64,000 bases of DNA. Source: Acinetobacter pollinis. Lineage in GTDB: Bacteria > Pseudomonadota > Gammaproteobacteria > Pseudomonadales > Moraxellaceae. The notes beneath the pieces are model-generated. The model searched no databases. It was not told where the DNA came from and saw only the letters and a program-made list of their open reading frames with translations. The stretch covers positions 24,905-88,904 of the forward strand of contig NZ_VTDQ01000009.1 of assembly GCF_015627175.1 (NCBI RefSeq). The letters run 5' to 3'. The position numbers were made by a program, and so were the translations under genes. Positions 1-10,343 of this stretch are shown here, piece by piece (positions within the stretch are counted from its first letter, which is position 1; the number at the start of each line of letters is the position of its first letter).

Positions 1-127
1 GGCAATTTCAGGTTTAGTTGCAGAGTTAAGTGCTGTCGGCACAAATATCGATACTACCGGCTATGACCATGTGACTAAACGTGGTGTAGATACAGGTGCA
101 GTATTTAGTATAACAAAATCATTTTAA
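1..127 (+). CDS. C-terminal fragment of an unidentified protein, possibly outer membrane
   Basis: The only open frame reaching a stop at 125-127 begins at base 2 and gives 41 residues ending GAVFSITKSF. Alternating polar and hydrophobic residues with a terminal Phe fit the C-terminal strand signature of outer-membrane beta-barrels, but 41 residues cannot name the family. The 5' part lies outside the window. A strong hairpin follows the stop at once, as expected for the end of a transcription unit. Confidence 0.5.
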   Translation, partial: AISGLVAELSAVGTNIDTTGYDHVTKRGVDTGAVFSITKSF

Positions 128-130
128 AGT

Positions 131-157
131 AAAAAAGCACCTTTTAGGTGCTTTTTT
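131..157. terminator. Bidirectional intrinsic terminator
   Basis: A 12-bp stem (131-142 with 146-157) has a run of A on one side and T on the other, so it can end transcripts from both sides. It serves the upstream plus-strand gene and comM. The comM stop codon (156-158) overlaps the right arm. Confidence 0.85.
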
Positions 158-1646
158 ATGGGAAAGGACTACGGTATGACAGCGCTTCAGTTAAATGAGA
201 TGAATTTATATTTGATGTACCGTCTAAGTCGGCAATTGTACGCGCAAGTCTTAAAATTCGATGATAGCTTCTCGCGGAGAGGCCCAACTTTTTTTGAGCA
301 AGTTCGAGAATTTTCTGACCAGTAGCATCAAGTGATGCATACGTTTGAAGTTCACTGGTCGAAAGTGCATGATTTTGCTTATTTTGTCGTTTTAACTGTT
401 TAGTATGCGCTGCAATAACGCGGTTTCTCACTGTTTCAGAACTTTCAGGTACCGCATTGGATTGTAGGTCGTGAGAGGATAGAGGTGGAACATCAATGTG
501 TAAATCTATACGGTCAAGCATAGGACCTGAAATCTTGCTCTGATAACGTCTAATCGTTTCTGGACTACACTGACAACGAGCATCTTGATGAAATGCGTAA
601 CCACAGGGGCAAGGGTTCATCGCTGCAATGAGTTGAAAATGAGCAGGAAAAGTAGTTTGCCTTGAAGCACGAGAAATTGTAACTTGTTTTTCTTCAATAG
701 GTTGACGTAAGGCTTCAATGACTTTTCGGTCAAATTCAGGAAGCTCATCTAAAAATAATACTCCTAGATGTGCAAGTGTAATTTCACCAGGTTGAGGCGA
801 TGAACCACCTCCCACCAATGCAATACTTGAAGCCGAATGGTGAGGTGCACGAAAAGGGCGCATACCCCAAGTATGACTTTGTTTTGCAACAGAATATATA
901 CTAGCTACCTCCAATATATCTTGTGCAGTAAGGGGAGGTAAAATACTAGGAAGTCTTGAGGCCAATAGCGTTTTTCCTGTACCAGGAGGACCTCTAAACA
1001 GTAAAGAATGCCCACCTGCGGCAGCAATTTCTAAGGCTCTGCGAGGTCTAAGTTGACCTTTCACATCTTTTAAATCAAGCATTGATTTTAATGAATAATA
1101 TTCTTCTTGATTTGAGTCGTACACTGACATTGAAGAACCATGATTAAAATGATCACATACTGCTTTTAAACTACTCGCTGTATATATTTTTAATTCATTT
1201 AATCGGCTAGCTTCTTGTGCATTTTGTTCAGGAAGAATTAGAGCACGTTTCGATTGCTGACATGCAATTGCAATAGTAATTGCACTAGAAACAGGTCTAA
1301 GTTGACCATCTAAAGAAAGTTCACCAATAAATTCATAATTTTCGGATTCTATTGGTGAAATTTGCCCAGAGGCTATGAGAATTCCCAACGCGATTGCGAG
1401 ATCTAACCTTGCACTGTCTTTGGGTAAATCTGCAGGTGCAAGATTAATGGTTAATCTTTTGGTTGGAAAGGTAAAACCACTATTAATAATTGCTGAGCGT
1501 ACACGGTCTTTACTTTCCCGTACAGCAGCTGCGGGAAGTCCTACAATAGTCAGGGAGGGTAAACCTTGACTTAGATGGACTTCAACTTCAATGCATGGTG
1601 CAGAAATACCAAGAACACCACGACTGTAAACTTTAGCGAACGACAT
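156..1646 (-). CDS. comM: ComM, YifB-family AAA+ helicase for transformation
   Basis: This 496-residue Mg-chelatase-like AAA+ ATPase belongs to the ComM/YifB family. ComM proteins are hexameric helicases that promote branch migration when incoming DNA recombines during natural transformation. The N-terminal Lon-like fold (about 1-170) is followed by an ATPase core with Walker A GPPGTGKT at 219-226 and Walker B VLFLDE near 296. A Cys cluster (C346, C348, C358, C360) may bind zinc. The C-terminal Mg_chelatase_C part ends at the stop. The start is the ATG at 1646, preceded by only a weak ribosome site. In A. baumannii, comM is the known insertion site of AbaR-type resistance islands. Here the frame is intact and no transposon genes are present. 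Confidence 0.96.
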   Translation of the reverse strand: MSFAKVYSRGVLGISAPCIEVEVHLSQGLPSLTIVGLPAAAVRESKDRVRSAIINSGFTFPTKRLTINLAPADLPKDSARLDLAIALGILIASGQISPIESENYEFIGELSLDGQLRPVSSAITIAIACQQSKRALILPEQNAQEASRLNELKIYTASSLKAVCDHFNHGSSMSVYDSNQEEYYSLKSMLDLKDVKGQLRPRRALEIAAAGGHSLLFRGPPGTGKTLLASRLPSILPPLTAQDILEVASIYSVAKQSHTWGMRPFRAPHHSASSIALVGGGSSPQPGEITLAHLGVLFLDELPEFDRKVIEALRQPIEEKQVTISRASRQTTFPAHFQLIAAMNPCPCGYAFHQDARCQCSPETIRRYQSKISGPMLDRIDLHIDVPPLSSHDLQSNAVPESSETVRNRVIAAHTKQLKRQNKQNHALSTSELQTYASLDATGQKILELAQKKLGLSARSYHRILRLARTIADLDGTSNINSSHLTEALSYRSPFP

Positions 1647-1699
1647 TTTGAACCAAATTGGTGCTTTACATTAGAGATAAAATAACTAATTGTGCACTT

Positions 1700-1930
1700 T
1701 TATTGTGCATTTTTAGAGATGGCATGCTCCAATACAGAGATCTGCTCATTTAATTGATCAATACGTTCATTTGCTTGAGTTAATGCATGCTGATGTCGTG
1801 TGAGTTCTTCTTTCGACACTAGATCCATTTTATGAATAGCCTCATTGAGTAATGCACGTAAATGATGCTCTAAATCTGCTTTAGGTTGTTCTATCTGAGA
1901 CAAAATAGATTGAATTAACTGTTCTTTCAT
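1700..1930 (-). CDS. ubiK: UbiK, ubiquinone biosynthesis accessory factor
   Basis: This 76-residue acidic, almost wholly helical protein matches the BMFP/YqiC family. Its N-terminal amphipathic part is followed by a C-terminal coiled coil (about 40-72, heptads rich in Leu, Gln and Glu). UbiK is known in E. coli to bind lipids and UbiJ and to support aerobic ubiquinone synthesis. Its length equals the family norm. It lies just upstream of comM on the same strand with a 53-base gap. The family call is firm; the role in this organism is by homology. Confidence 0.88.
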   Translation of the reverse strand: MKEQLIQSILSQIEQPKADLEHHLRALLNEAIHKMDLVSKEELTRHQHALTQANERIDQLNEQISVLEHAISKNAQ

Positions 1931-2089
1931 AAAAAACTCGGTTTTGGCTATAAAAATGTAAATTTTTTTAGAATTGCTTCACTATTCTAAAGCATTCATT
2001 TCATATTCAATAAACTTTAACAGTAGCTTGAATGTAAAGCATTTAAAATAAATTCTTAATGCTTGAGTTTTCATCAAATTAATTCAATT

Positions 2090-2106
2090 TTGGCATGAAA
2101 ATTGAA
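2090..2106 (+). promoter_or_regulatory. Candidate sigma-54 promoter of glnK-amtB
   Basis: TGGCAT at 2091-2096, five bases, then TTGAA at 2102-2106 resembles the RpoN consensus TGGCAC-N5-TTGCW. The -24 GG is present but the -12 GC is GA here, so the match is imperfect. The position 45 bp before glnK and the known NtrC/RpoN control of glnK-amtB in related bacteria favour it. Confidence 0.4.
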
Positions 2107-2138
2107 CATAAAAAATGAACCATAATGAAATAACCTGA

Positions 2139-2489
<351 letters not shown>

Positions 2490-2546
2490 TCTTGGCACAA
2501 AGATTGCTAAGAGCTGATTAACTTGCATGAATATGGGGTAGGGAAT

Positions 2547-3926
2547 ATGAAAAAAATTATCATGGCACTGAGTCTGACCAGTGCGCTTCTAAGTGGTGCA
2601 CCAGCATGGGCAGAAGATACAGCATCTGCACCATCTCAAACCGTGGTTGTTTCTCAGGCTGCAGATCATTCGGCAAGTACGTCTACACCTGCCCCTCAAC
2701 CTGCTCCCGCACCTGTAGCAACACCTAAGTTAGATACAGGTGATACAGCGTGGGTACTTATTTCAACGGCATTGGTATTGCTGATGACCATTCCCGGCAT
2801 TGCACTTTTCTATGGCGGTATGGTGCGTAAGAAAAATGTCTTGGGCATCATGGCACATAGTTTAATGGCAACAGCATTGGTCAGCGTTGTATGGGTTGCA
2901 GTAGGCTATAGCTTGGCATTCGATGCAGGTAATGCTTTTATTGGTGGCTTCAGTAAGGCGATGCTTTCAGGCATTGGTTTAGATACCTTACAAGGTACAA
3001 TTCCTGAAGTTTTATTTGTAATTTTTCAGATGACCTTTGCCATTATTACCGTTGCTATCATTAGTGGTTCAGTCGCTGAACGAATGAAATTTGGTGCATT
3101 TGTTGGGTTTACAACGCTATGGATTCTTATTGTTTATGCACCAATTGCGCATTGGGTTTGGGGCGGTGGCTGGTTGGCAGCTGATGGTGCATTAGATTTT
3201 GCTGGTGGTACGGTTGTTCATATCAACTCAGGTGTAGCAGGTCTTGTTGCTGCATATATGTTAGGTAAACGTGTTGGTTTTGGCAAAGAATCTATGGCAC
3301 CACATAACTTAACACTTACAGTTATTGGTGCAGGCCTCCTTTGGGTGGGGTGGTTTGGTTTTAATGGTGGTTCAGCTTTGGGTGCAAACGGTGGCGCAGC
3401 TTATGCTTTAGTGACAACTCAAGTAGCAGCAGCAGCAGCAGCACTTTCTTGGTCTTTAATTGAAAAGCTAATTCGTGGTAAAACCTCTGTATTAGGTATT
3501 GCATCTGGTGGTGTTGCAGGTCTTGTGGTGATTACACCTGCTGCAGGTTATGTGACCGTTGGCGGTTCACTTATTATGGGTTTACTTGGTGGTGTGATTT
3601 GTTTCTGGGGAACAACAGCACTCAAACGTTTCTTAAAAGCAGATGATTCACTTGACGCTTTTGGTTTACATGCAGTCGGTGGTATTGCAGGCGCAATTTT
3701 AACAGGTGTATTTGCAAGCTCATTCATTATGGGCGATAAAGCACCTACGAATTTGCTCCATCAGGTATGGGTACAAAGCCAAGGTGTATTAGCAACAATC
3801 GCTTATAGTGCAATTTGTACATTCATTATTCTTAAAATTATTGATGTAGTGATTGGCATTCGTGTACCCCATGATGATGAACGTATGGGACTCGATTTAA
3901 GCCAACACGGCGAACGTATTGAGTAA
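2547..3926 (+). CDS. amtB: Ammonium transporter AmtB
   Basis: A 459-residue Amt/MEP/Rh channel that conducts ammonium across the inner membrane as a trimer. I start it at the ATG at 2547 because GGGG/GGGA lies just upstream and a clean signal peptide (MKKIIMALSLTSALLSGAPAWA) follows; an upstream in-frame ATG at 2523 lacks these. About 45 Ala/Pro/Ser/Thr-rich residues separate the signal peptide from the first membrane segment, longer than in E. coli AmtB. The twin pore histidines sit in VVHINSGVAG and LHAVGGIAGA. Six GCA codons in a row (3426-3443) encode an Ala run. GlnK is encoded immediately upstream. Confidence 0.96.
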   Translation: MKKIIMALSLTSALLSGAPAWAEDTASAPSQTVVVSQAADHSASTSTPAPQPAPAPVATPKLDTGDTAWVLISTALVLLMTIPGIALFYGGMVRKKNVLGIMAHSLMATALVSVVWVAVGYSLAFDAGNAFIGGFSKAMLSGIGLDTLQGTIPEVLFVIFQMTFAIITVAIISGSVAERMKFGAFVGFTTLWILIVYAPIAHWVWGGGWLAADGALDFAGGTVVHINSGVAGLVAAYMLGKRVGFGKESMAPHNLTLTVIGAGLLWVGWFGFNGGSALGANGGAAYALVTTQVAAAAAALSWSLIEKLIRGKTSVLGIASGGVAGLVVITPAAGYVTVGGSLIMGLLGGVICFWGTTALKRFLKADDSLDAFGLHAVGGIAGAILTGVFASSFIMGDKAPTNLLHQVWVQSQGVLATIAYSAICTFIILKIIDVVIGIRVPHDDERMGLDLSQHGERIE

Positions 3927-3941
3927 TCCGATTTAGATCAA

Positions 3942-3969
3942 AATAGCCTCTATATGGGGCTATTTTTTA
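3942..3969 (+). terminator. Intrinsic terminator after amtB
   Basis: The stem AATAGCC / GGCTATT (3942-3948 with 3958-3964) is followed by a run of T. It lies 15 bases past the amtB stop and closes the glnK-amtB unit. Confidence 0.8.
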
Positions 3970-4044
3970 TTTTAGACACAACATTTAGTATCTGTCAGTT
4001 TTTTGATACACTAGAGAAAAATAAATTGGCAGATAGAATTTAAA

Positions 4045-4515
4045 ATGCATTGTCCATTTTGTAATGTTCCTGACAGTAAAGTGATTGATTCTCGACTTGC
4101 AGCCGAAGGACGTCAGATTCGCCGTCGTCGAGAGTGTGTCGGATGCGCAGAGCGTTTTACTACATTTGAAACATATGAAGTGGTAATGCCTCGCGTCATT
4201 AAATCAAATGGGAAAAATGAACCGTTTGATGAAGCAAAACTTCGTCGTTCCTTAATGCATGCATTACAAAAGCGCCCTGTTACACAAGAGAAAATAGAGG
4301 CGGTGTTGAGTGATATTCAGCAAACATTACGTCGTTTAGGTGAGCGAGATGTAAGTTCATTGCGCATTGGTGAAATTGTCATGAAAGCGTTATTTGTATT
4401 AGATCATGTGGCATATGTACGCTTTGCATCTGTATATCAAGACTTTCAAGACGTAGAAGCATTTAGAAAACAGATTGAACAAATGCAGCAAATGCAAAAA
4501 GAGCGCCAATCATGA
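4045..4515 (+). CDS. nrdR: Transcriptional repressor NrdR
   Basis: NrdR is an ATP/dATP-sensing repressor of ribonucleotide reductase genes. The 156-residue protein has the N-terminal zinc ribbon (C3, C6, C31, C34) followed by Arg-rich DNA-contacting residues (QIRRRRE) and then the ATP-cone domain (about 49-139). Length is typical. It is first in a unit with ribD, sharing a 4-base ATGA overlap; nrdR-ribD linkage is common in proteobacteria. Confidence 0.96.
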   Translation: MHCPFCNVPDSKVIDSRLAAEGRQIRRRRECVGCAERFTTFETYEVVMPRVIKSNGKNEPFDEAKLRRSLMHALQKRPVTQEKIEAVLSDIQQTLRRLGERDVSSLRIGEIVMKALFVLDHVAYVRFASVYQDFQDVEAFRKQIEQMQQMQKERQS

Positions 4516-5603
4516 ATACGCTATTTTCACAACAAGACCAAGTATATATGCGTCAAGCCATTGAGCTGGCAAAAAAAGCAATTTATTCGACCAAGCCAAA
4601 CCCAAATGTAGGGTGTGTTATTGTAAAAAATGGTGAAGTCATTGGACAAGGGTTTCACCCAAAAGCTGGGCAACCTCATGCAGAAGTATTTGCTTTACGT
4701 GAGGCAGGGCATTTATCTGAAGGTGCAACGGCATATGTCACCTTAGAACCATGTGCCCATTATGGTCGTACACCCCCATGTGCAGAAGCATTGGTAAAAG
4801 CAGATGTGAAACAAGTATTTATTGCCAATACAGATCCTAATCCGCTTGTTGCAGGCAAAGGTATTTCAATTTTAGAAGCAGCAGGCATACAGGTTAATAC
4901 AGGACTTTGTGCAGAAGAAGCTAAAGTACTAAACGAAGGCTTCTTAAAAAAAATGGCAACGGGAATGCCATACGTTAGACTAAAAGTAGCTTCAAGTTTA
5001 GATGGCCGCACTGCTATGGCTTCAGGTGAGTCAAAATGGATTACAGGACAAGAGGCTCGTCAAGACGTTCAGCATTGGCGTGCAATCTCAGGTGCCGTGA
5101 TCACGGGTATTGAAACGGTATTGGCAGATGATTGCCAATTGAATGTACGCCAGTTAGAAAATATTGAACGAGATGCAATTGTACAGCCCAAAAGAATTGT
5201 ATTAGATCGTCAAGGGCGTTTACCTTTAACTGCAAAAATTTTAGAGAATCCAGAAGATACATGGGTAATGACACCGTATCGTCAGGAGTTGGCAGATTTA
5301 GGTGTTCTTCAGTTTGAGGTTCAACCGCTCAATAGTTTATTAAGAGTGCTTGCGCAGAAACATCATATTCATGATGTACTTGTCGAAACAGGTGCAACGC
5401 TTTCGACCAGCTTTTTAACTGAAAAATTGGTTGATGAAATGATACATTATGTTGCACCAACATTATTGGGCCAGTCAGCGCGAGCGATGTTCCAAGCTAA
5501 TTTTTCAATGTTGGCACAGCAACAACGTTTTACTGTGAAAGATATTACTCAATTGGGTGATGACTTCCGCTTAAGGTTGATACCAGTACAAGAGTCATTA
5601 TGA
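4512..5603 (+). CDS. ribD: RibD, bifunctional riboflavin deaminase/reductase
   Basis: RibD carries out the second and third steps of riboflavin synthesis, deaminating the GTP-derived pyrimidine and reducing its ribosyl chain with NADPH. Of its 363 residues, the N-terminal deaminase has the zinc motif HAE (H56, E58) and PC-x8-C (C81, C90). The C-terminal reductase starts near residue 150 ([14 protein letters not shown]). It overlaps nrdR upstream and the methyltransferase gene downstream by 4 bases each, suggesting translational coupling. I saw no FMN riboswitch upstream. Confidence 0.96.
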   Translation: MNTLFSQQDQVYMRQAIELAKKAIYSTKPNPNVGCVIVKNGEVIGQGFHPKAGQPHAEVFALREAGHLSEGATAYVTLEPCAHYGRTPPCAEALVKADVKQVFIANTDPNPLVAGKGISILEAAGIQVNTGLCAEEAKVLNEGFLKKMATGMPYVRLKVASSLDGRTAMASGESKWITGQEARQDVQHWRAISGAVITGIETVLADDCQLNVRQLENIERDAIVQPKRIVLDRQGRLPLTAKILENPEDTWVMTPYRQELADLGVLQFEVQPLNSLLRVLAQKHHIHDVLVETGATLSTSFLTEKLVDEMIHYVAPTLLGQSARAMFQANFSMLAQQQRFTVKDITQLGDDFRLRLIPVQESL

Positions 5604-6898
5604 GTTCAGAAACGACGGTTTATCATAAGCGCCGACATGCGGCACGAACAACAGATGAATACTTGTTCCATCAATTGGTTCCTTATTTAGGCAATAAACG
5701 CCGTTTACTTCATCTCATTTTAGAAGCACTGGAAATGACAGGCACGCTAAATACTGATGGTAAAAAAAAGCGTGCGCCCATTTTTGCAGATTTTTTTGCA
5801 GGTAGTGGTGTGGTTTCGAGATTGGCGCGTCAAAATGGTTATCGTGTTATTGCAAATGATTGGGAGCCGTACAGTCATGCACTGAATCATGCGGTTCTTT
5901 CTTGTGTTGAAGCTCCTGCCTTTAAAGAATTAGGTGGATATCAAAAAGCGATTGATTACTTAAACCGCTTACCTTTAGCGAAAGGTTGGGTAACTCATAA
6001 CTTATGCCCACGTAACGATGAAGAATATGACCCTGCGCGTGATCGTTTGTTCTTTAAACGTAGAAATGGCATGCGTATTGATGCAATTCGTCAGCAAATT
6101 GCAACATGGCAGGCAGAAGGTGCAATTGATGATGTGGAAATGAGTGCTTTATTAGCACCACTTCTATATTCAGCCAGCTTTGTGAGTAATACCAGTGGCG
6201 TGTTTAAGAGTTTTCACCATGGTTGGGGTGGAAAAACACAGACGGCACTTGAACGGATTGAGTCACTTTTGTGGTTAACCCCCAGTCGTTTTTGTGAAAT
6301 TGGTCGTCCGAATCAGGCTGCTGCTGAAATGTGGTGTGTAGATGCACAGCACCTTGCAAATCAAATGAGCGATTTTGAAGTTGATGTGGCTTATTTAGAT
6401 CCACCATATAATCAGCATGCATATAGTAGTAATTATCATGTTTTAAATTCGCTCACGTTATGGGATCAAACAGATTTACCATCTCCAGATACGAAAGGTT
6501 TTAAAAGTGGTATAGATCGGGCATGGCGCAAAGAGCGTCCGAGCTTATATAACTCTTCAAAATATGCCAAAGAGGCCTATGAAAAGTTACTTGCTACGGT
6601 AAATGCACGTTTTATCTTAACGAGCTATTCGACGGATGGAAATATCTCGGCAACCGATTTGCTCAAAGCAAATTTAGAACGTGGCAAAGTCACGTTACTC
6701 ACACAAGATGTACCACGGTATCGCGTGAGTAAACAGCGTCAGTCTGAGCGTGCACGTGTACTTGAATTTATTGTTATTACAGATACAAAGGCCAAATCTG
6801 GTCCACCACTGAGACAGCTACTCGGACAACTTTACCATTATGCCGAGTTAGGTGGTGTAGATACGACAGGTGTAAGCTCTCAGTTGGCATTATGGTAA
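5600..6898 (+). CDS. aamA: Solitary DNA adenine-N6 methyltransferase (AamA-like)
   Basis: This 432-residue protein has the D12-class adenine methyltransferase motifs: PYLGNKRRLL at 28-37 (target/AdoMet edge), FADFFAGSG at 62-70 (AdoMet loop, motif I) and the catalytic DPPY at 267-270. The order fits an alpha-type Dam-like enzyme with a large insert between motifs I and IV. No restriction endonuclease is nearby. From memory, A. baumannii A1S_0222 (AamA) lies in the same rib context, is linked to surface motility, and was reported to methylate GAATTC. It is coupled to ribD by a 4-base overlap and lies 13 bases before ribE, so it should be expressed with riboflavin genes. The methyltransferase call is firm; the specificity is by analogy. 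Confidence 0.88.
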   Translation: MSSETTVYHKRRHAARTTDEYLFHQLVPYLGNKRRLLHLILEALEMTGTLNTDGKKKRAPIFADFFAGSGVVSRLARQNGYRVIANDWEPYSHALNHAVLSCVEAPAFKELGGYQKAIDYLNRLPLAKGWVTHNLCPRNDEEYDPARDRLFFKRRNGMRIDAIRQQIATWQAEGAIDDVEMSALLAPLLYSASFVSNTSGVFKSFHHGWGGKTQTALERIESLLWLTPSRFCEIGRPNQAAAEMWCVDAQHLANQMSDFEVDVAYLDPPYNQHAYSSNYHVLNSLTLWDQTDLPSPDTKGFKSGIDRAWRKERPSLYNSSKYAKEAYEKLLATVNARFILTSYSTDGNISATDLLKANLERGKVTLLTQDVPRYRVSKQRQSERARVLEFIVITDTKAKSGPPLRQLLGQLYHYAELGGVDTTGVSSQLALW

Positions 6899-6911
6899 AA
6901 GGAAGATAACC

Positions 6912-7571
6912 ATGTTTACAGGTATTATTGAAAGTGTTGGGCAAGTGAAAAGCTTGCAAAATGTGGGTGGAGATATTCGTTTAACAGTAGGTACAGACAT
7001 AGACATGTCTGATGTTCACCTAGGTGACTCGATTGCAACCAATGGTATCTGTTTAACGGTAACAGCTTGGGGCGATCACTGGTATTCGGCTGACGTTTCA
7101 CGTGAAAGCTTAGACCGTACAACTCTAGGACGTTGGAAAGTTGGACAGCCATTAAATATTGAAAAAGCGATGTTACCTACAACGCGCTTTGGCGGACATA
7201 TTGTGAGTGGTCATGTCGATGCAATTGGTGAAATTACGCTCATGCGTCATGATGCACGATCATTGTATTTTGAAGTGACTGCACCAAAAGAAATTGCAAA
7301 GTACTTAGCAGAAAAAGGCTCGATCACTGTTGATGGTATTAGTCTAACAATTAACCACTTAAATGGTTGTGTGCTTAGCCTAAATTTAATTCCACATACT
7401 GCCGAGCGAACTAATATTTCAACATGGCAAGTAGGTACAGCAGTCAATTTAGAAGTAGATATCCTAGCACGCTATATGGAGCGTTTACTTTTAGGTGATC
7501 GTGCGGCAATTGAAAAAGAAGATTCGAAAATTAGTATGGAATTTCTTGCAGATCATGGGTTTTTAAAATAA
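6912..7571 (+). CDS. ribE: Riboflavin synthase alpha chain
   Basis: A 219-residue protein with two lumazine-binding repeats. The first begins MFTGIIE and the second near residue 98 (GGHIVSGHVDAIGEI), the duplicated barrel typical of riboflavin synthase. It dismutates two 6,7-dimethyl-8-ribityllumazine molecules into riboflavin, the last step of the pathway. The ribosome site AAGGAAG precedes the ATG. It is the last gene of the nrdR-ribD-aamA-ribE unit. The E. coli equivalent is also called ribC. Confidence 0.96.
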   Translation: MFTGIIESVGQVKSLQNVGGDIRLTVGTDIDMSDVHLGDSIATNGICLTVTAWGDHWYSADVSRESLDRTTLGRWKVGQPLNIEKAMLPTTRFGGHIVSGHVDAIGEITLMRHDARSLYFEVTAPKEIAKYLAEKGSITVDGISLTINHLNGCVLSLNLIPHTAERTNISTWQVGTAVNLEVDILARYMERLLLGDRAAIEKEDSKISMEFLADHGFLK

Positions 7572-7606
7572 AGAATTCGGCATTATGCCGAATTCTTGCT
7601 TTTATT
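7571..7606. terminator. Convergent terminator holding two GAATTC sites
   Basis: A perfect 13-bp inverted repeat (7571-7583 with 7585-7597) with a T-rich tail closes the rib operon. GAATTC is present in both arms (7573-7578 and 7590-7595). The ribE stop touches the left arm, and the stop of the minus-strand gene (7583-7585) lies at the loop, so two convergent genes end inside one hairpin. Confidence 0.8.
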
Positions 7607-8218
7607 TTCGTCTAGTAAAATTTTAACTTCTTCTTCGGCTGCTTGTTGTAAGTTTTGGTTGAAACTTTCTACTGATTTTTGAATGTGTTCAATCAGTCCT
7701 TCCGCTTCAAGTTCAAGACGTAATTGAATATTTTCAATAACCTGTTGTAGCTGTACATGATTCAGTTTTAATGCTTTGTCAGAGGTTTGAGATGAAGCAG
7801 AAGCAAAACTCTGTTTTTGGTAACGACTACTATATGACTTGGTTTCAGTGTTCAATTTATTTTGCAAAGATTTTAATTGCTCCACTTGCGATTGTTCTTG
7901 CAAGCGCTCATCAAGCTGTAAGTTTTTGAGATATTCATCTTCAGCTTTTCTTTGTTTGAAAATTTTATCTTCAAGACGTTTTTGCTCGCGACAACGAGCA
8001 TCTTCGATCATTTGTGCTTTAAGTACTTCATAGGCGTGTTGAATTTTTTGTTCAGAAGTCGTTTGAGCAAGTTCGTCTGATGCCTTCCATTCGTCAATAT
8101 CACTTTCAGGTGTAAGGAGCTCACAGATGCGTGAGAGGTCATCAATATAGGTTTGTCGTGCAGCCTGCGGTGTATTTAACCAACGGGTTTTAAAGTCTTC
8201 ACCAATATCTAATGCCAC
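7583..8218 (-). CDS. Conserved coiled-coil protein of unknown function
   Basis: I do not recognise a family for this soluble 211-residue protein. It is rich in Gln, Glu, Lys and Leu, and long heptad-like stretches at about 70-125 and 145-205 predict coiled coils joined by a Ser/Tyr-rich linker. No signal peptide or membrane segment is visible. The start is probably the GTG at 8218, eight bases from a GAGGAG ribosome site; a TTG at 8221 is the alternative. It lies just downstream of holC on the same strand and may be co-transcribed with pepA-holC. Confidence 0.75.
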   Translation of the reverse strand: MALDIGEDFKTRWLNTPQAARQTYIDDLSRICELLTPESDIDEWKASDELAQTTSEQKIQHAYEVLKAQMIEDARCREQKRLEDKIFKQRKAEDEYLKNLQLDERLQEQSQVEQLKSLQNKLNTETKSYSSRYQKQSFASASSQTSDKALKLNHVQLQQVIENIQLRLELEAEGLIEHIQKSVESFNQNLQQAAEEEVKILLDENKSKNSA

Positions 8219-8246
8219 CAATTTAACTCCTCATGACAAATATTTT

Positions 8247-8653
8247 TTATAGTTTAAATGTTCTTGGTTCAATACCAAGTTGACGGTACTGCTTAAATTT
8301 ATCTCGGCCTGTTATTTTAGAGGCTTCTGTATTTTCGACAATCTCAATAATGTGTTTAAACGTATCTTTAACATCAATCACATCATCACTAAAATTAAAA
8401 ATAATCCATTCACCTTCGGTAGGTAAGTTTCCTGAAATACATACCTGTCCTGTGGTTTCATCTATACCATGGGTAATAAAACTTGTAGGATCAAAAGACC
8501 AAAGTAAATCGTCTAAAGTATGTTGTAATTCTTTCGATGGACAATACCACCATAGTTTTGGTGTGGTTTTTAAAACTTTACGTGCCAAACGACAAGCACT
8601 TTGTACTTGTCGTTCAACGCTTTTTTCAAAAAGATAAAAGCTAATAGCTGTCA

Positions 8654-8654
<1 letters not shown>
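8247..8654 (-). CDS. holC: DNA polymerase III chi subunit
   Basis: This 135-residue protein matches the HolC family. Chi connects the clamp loader to single-strand binding protein at the replication fork. The core pattern includes SFYLFEK at the N-terminus and an acidic, Trp-containing middle (EGEWIIFNFS). The open frame extends further upstream, but that extension lies inside pepA. The start at 8654 overlaps the pepA stop by one base (TAATG), which supports it. The pepA-holC order is widespread in gammaproteobacteria. Confidence 0.88.
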
Positions 8655-10102
<1,448 letters not shown>

Positions 10103-10343
10103 TTAATTGTTAGAACAACTTCTATCATCATACTAAGCCAATTTGCCCTTATGGGTATAGAGGCTTTTACTAAAAGTCAAAAGATTGATTTAAAACAAGG
10201 TCGAACAGCACTTATTTCAGAAAATCTTTGTTTTATTATAGAGGAAACAAAGGGGAAGGCATCTGATGAGAGGTTATTTATTCTGTGTATTCGGTTAAAC
10301 TAGCAACATATTTAATTTTCAATGTAAAAATGGAAGTGTCCTT

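Noticed and set aside
3970..4044. FMN riboswitch upstream of the rib genes
   Set aside because: No conserved FMN aptamer core is visible in the short leader before nrdR-ribD.
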